From the NCBI GenBank assembly GCA_013398275.1, contig VZSE01002737.1:792481-856480 (forward strand): a stretch of 64,000 nt of DNA, given 5' to 3'. The notes below the pieces were generated by a model. It was not told the origin of the DNA and searched no databases. It worked only from the letters and a program-made list of their open reading frames with translations. This DNA comes from Promerops cafer. Lineage: Eukaryota > Chordata > Aves > Passeriformes > Nectariniidae. Shown here piece by piece: positions 61,633 through 64,000 of the stretch. Both the position numbers and the translations under genes were made by a program. Within the stretch, counting starts at the first letter, position 1, and every line of letters begins with the position of its first letter.

Positions 61633-64000
61633 GGATTGTGTATGTTTTCTCAGGAGAAATCTGTTGTTATCAGCTTTGAAGACAAAGTTTGTTTATCAAC
61701 TGCCTAAGCAGGCTGCTTGATGTTAACAGATAGGGTTAGAGATCCTTTTGAAAGGCACCTGGGCTGTGGTGTATCTGCTCCTGCCAAATACAGGTCTTCA
61801 TTTCTGCAATTTCTGTCAACTGTTAGATCCCATGGTCAGCATTGTGCAGAGGGCAAATCAGCCTAATCAGTTTCCTTCAAGCTTTAATAGTTGTGAATCT
61901 TGAATTCTGAGGGGACAAGGGCACACGTGTGCCAGTGACCCTGGTCCAGCAAAGTGTCCAAACTGAGAGGGGCCATCACTGCCCATGCAGAAGAGTTTTG
62001 TTTTATTTGAAATACAAGGCAGTCCCAGCACCTTTGCCCACAGCACTTCTGACAGACTGAACACCCAACTCACAGGCAGAATTTTATCTCAAATCTTTCT
62101 TAGGGAAGTTCCCTTCTCAAAAGTTATTTACTCTTTCAAGGCTTCCTACTATACTCCTCTCCTTACATTGCTATTTATTTCCTAAACCACAAAGAACCAC
62201 AAACTTGCAAGACATATTTGCTAGAAGACTTCACAGTGCATTGTCTGATTGAAAGTGAGATTTCCCATAAAGTACTCAGAGGAAAACTGTTTCCACGTGA
62301 GGAAAAGACAGTAGCAGGCTGTTGGCACTTTCCTGTGAAATAACAAAATGCACATCCGTAATTTCTCTATGTTCAAATAAGCACTGTGGTGGATATAGTG
62401 ACATGAGATATCTGCCAAGTCCACAATCTATTTCTTATGCCAGAAGCTTTTTAGTCTATCTGAATGAGAAAACAGAGAACTCCACCTTCTGAAAAGCTGA
62501 AGCACTGGCTGCTACTGAAAGAGCGAATGTCAAAATAGGAAATGTCTTAAAATACTTACTCCATTACAGTGGGTGGAAAACTAGTCCTTGAAAGTACAGA
62601 GACATTATTACTTTCCCTAATGCCTGAAAATGACAAGAAAGGATGAAAAAGACTGGAAATTAACTATTTCCACCTGACACCAGTGTTGAATGCTCTTGTA
62701 AGGCAGAAAAACAAGCATCCACCATGCTGAGAAGTGAATCAAAAACCTGGATGAAAAAAGCAGACTTTAATGTTGTGAAGCAATCCCATCTGGGAATTCC
62801 ACACATGTGAGGTGTTCAGGTTTCCTTGGCCTTCAGGAATGTCAGAAATTAAAGCCAGGAGAAAACTCACAGTGGGACAGCTGTATGTTACCAGTGCATC
62901 CCCTTTCTTAGGATATTTTGCTTTTAACGGCAGCTGAGTTCCTCGTGTAACATCTCTCATTCACTACCGAGCCACTTAAATAAAGATATCAATTATTAGC
63001 CACATAAAAGGCTTCAATCATTGATCCAGAAAATCAGCTTAGTCTCCCCTGGTTTTTGCATGAAGTCAATTATGCAGATGTGGAGCACGTATTGCACACT
63101 GGCAGAGAAAGCCAAACTCTGCAGAAACACTGTAAATATATTGATTTAGCTAATACGCCAAAGCCTACCCGGCGTGAACGTTACGAACACCACCAAAATT
63201 CAGCATATCCAGCTCTTGTATTGCCACCTCGTGGCTGATGCCCGTATAACCTGGCTTTACCGGGAGGAGAGTGGATCAGGAATTCCTTCTATTGCATAAG
63301 AAGGGAATAAATGCTGGCATAAATCGAAGCAGACTTTTAAACTGAGTTACATTTAATAAGGATACTTTGCAATGGAATGAGGATCTTCTCTGAAGGAAGA
63401 ATATGGATCAAATACTGGGTGAAAACTCAGGCATGAAGTGGAAACTTAAGCAAACACCTCACCCAGGATGTGTCAGCTCTGCAGTTGTCCCTCAGCCCAG
63501 CATTCTTCCTGGTGGGACACAAAAGACAATGCTGCCACTACTGAATGGCTTCAAAATTATTCCAGTTAAGTAACCTGTCTGGGAAATTCTTGTAATAGTT
63601 CCCCAGGCCCCTGGGTGATTTGATACTCAATTGACATAGAGAGAGTTGTGGTTTATAGGAAACGCTACCTTCCTTTGGGAATTACATCCCACAATACTAT
63701 AAGGGTTGACTTTGATTATATCTGCATCTACTCGAGAATAATGAAGGGCAAAGGAGCCATGGGTCCAGTGAAGAACAAGGAGGAAAATACAAGTGGAGGG
63801 GTGCCTACCACTGGAAGTGACATCAACTACTGGCCCAGATAATTGTCTGGGTGCTCCCCAGGCTCCACCCAGGCCTTTTGTACCAGCATTTTATATTTAC
63901 TTTAATTTCGCATAGCAGTTCCCTGAACTCTCCAAGCAATTTCCTTCAAACCATCTGGACGTTTATACACCTGCACTGGCAAGCAGAGGGAGTTCCAGCT

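Larger units (their letters stand above)
52301..64000. other. Intergenic, no gene recognised (second part)
   Basis: Holds the CR1 tail at 52.84 kb, microsatellites at 58.39 and 60.78 kb, and an unexplained codon-like patch at 61.37-61.63 kb. No recognisable exon, tRNA or known non-coding RNA is seen up to the window edge. Confidence 0.68.

Noticed and set aside
36716..64000. YARS2 or DNM1L exons expected from human gene order
   Set aside because: I compared open frames with the tyrosyl-tRNA synthetase sequence as remembered and found no match on either strand.
1..64000. CRISPR arrays, operons, prophage or other prokaryotic systems
   Set aside because: The window is spliced vertebrate DNA. 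No regularly spaced repeats, bacterial gene clusters or phage genes occur.

Overview
The window is vertebrate nuclear DNA, most likely from a bird. It carries one recognisable protein-coding gene, plakophilin-2 (PKP2), on the + strand. The coding sequence runs from an ATG at 87 to a TGA at 35840 in 13 exons that join in frame to 828 codons. I assigned it by comparison with human PKP2 as I remember it. The N-terminal YIRTVLGQQILG segment, the ARM-repeat exons and the C-terminal SLKD all match, and the splice phases fit. The avian call rests on CR1-type LINE remnants (a good 3' tail at 52841-52973, others near 43750 and 38050), sparse repeats, and a gene span of about 36 kb where the human gene is about three times longer. 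I cannot name the species.

Layout: 1-600 is a GC- and CpG-rich promoter, 5' UTR and exon 1 block. 295-35771 alternates short conserved exons with AT-rich introns, the longest being intron 1 (6.9 kb) and intron 6 (6.2 kb). Exons 7-13 are more tightly packed. 35841 to about 36715 is the likely 3' UTR, with a poly(A) signal at 36693. From there to 64000 (about 27 kb) I find no recognisable gene, only CR1 remnants, microsatellites, a GC-rich patch near 51.8-52.3 kb, and two weak exon-like or coding-like patches (41.27 kb and 61.37-61.63 kb). In human the next gene 3' of PKP2 is YARS2 on the same strand; no YARS2 exon is visible here, so it would lie beyond the window if synteny holds.

Function: plakophilin-2 is an armadillo protein of desmosomes and the cardiac intercalated disc. 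It ties desmosomal cadherins and plakoglobin to desmoplakin and intermediate filaments, and it also has nuclear and signalling roles.

I found no new multi-gene system, CRISPR array, intact transposon or virus. The observations worth checking are small: a cryptic exon-like site in intron 5, a G-quadruplex beside the exon 1 donor, a full CRE and a MEF2-type site in intron 1, a divergent GC-rich stretch inside the head-domain exon, several short tandem duplications and hairpins, and the unexplained patches in the 3' flank.
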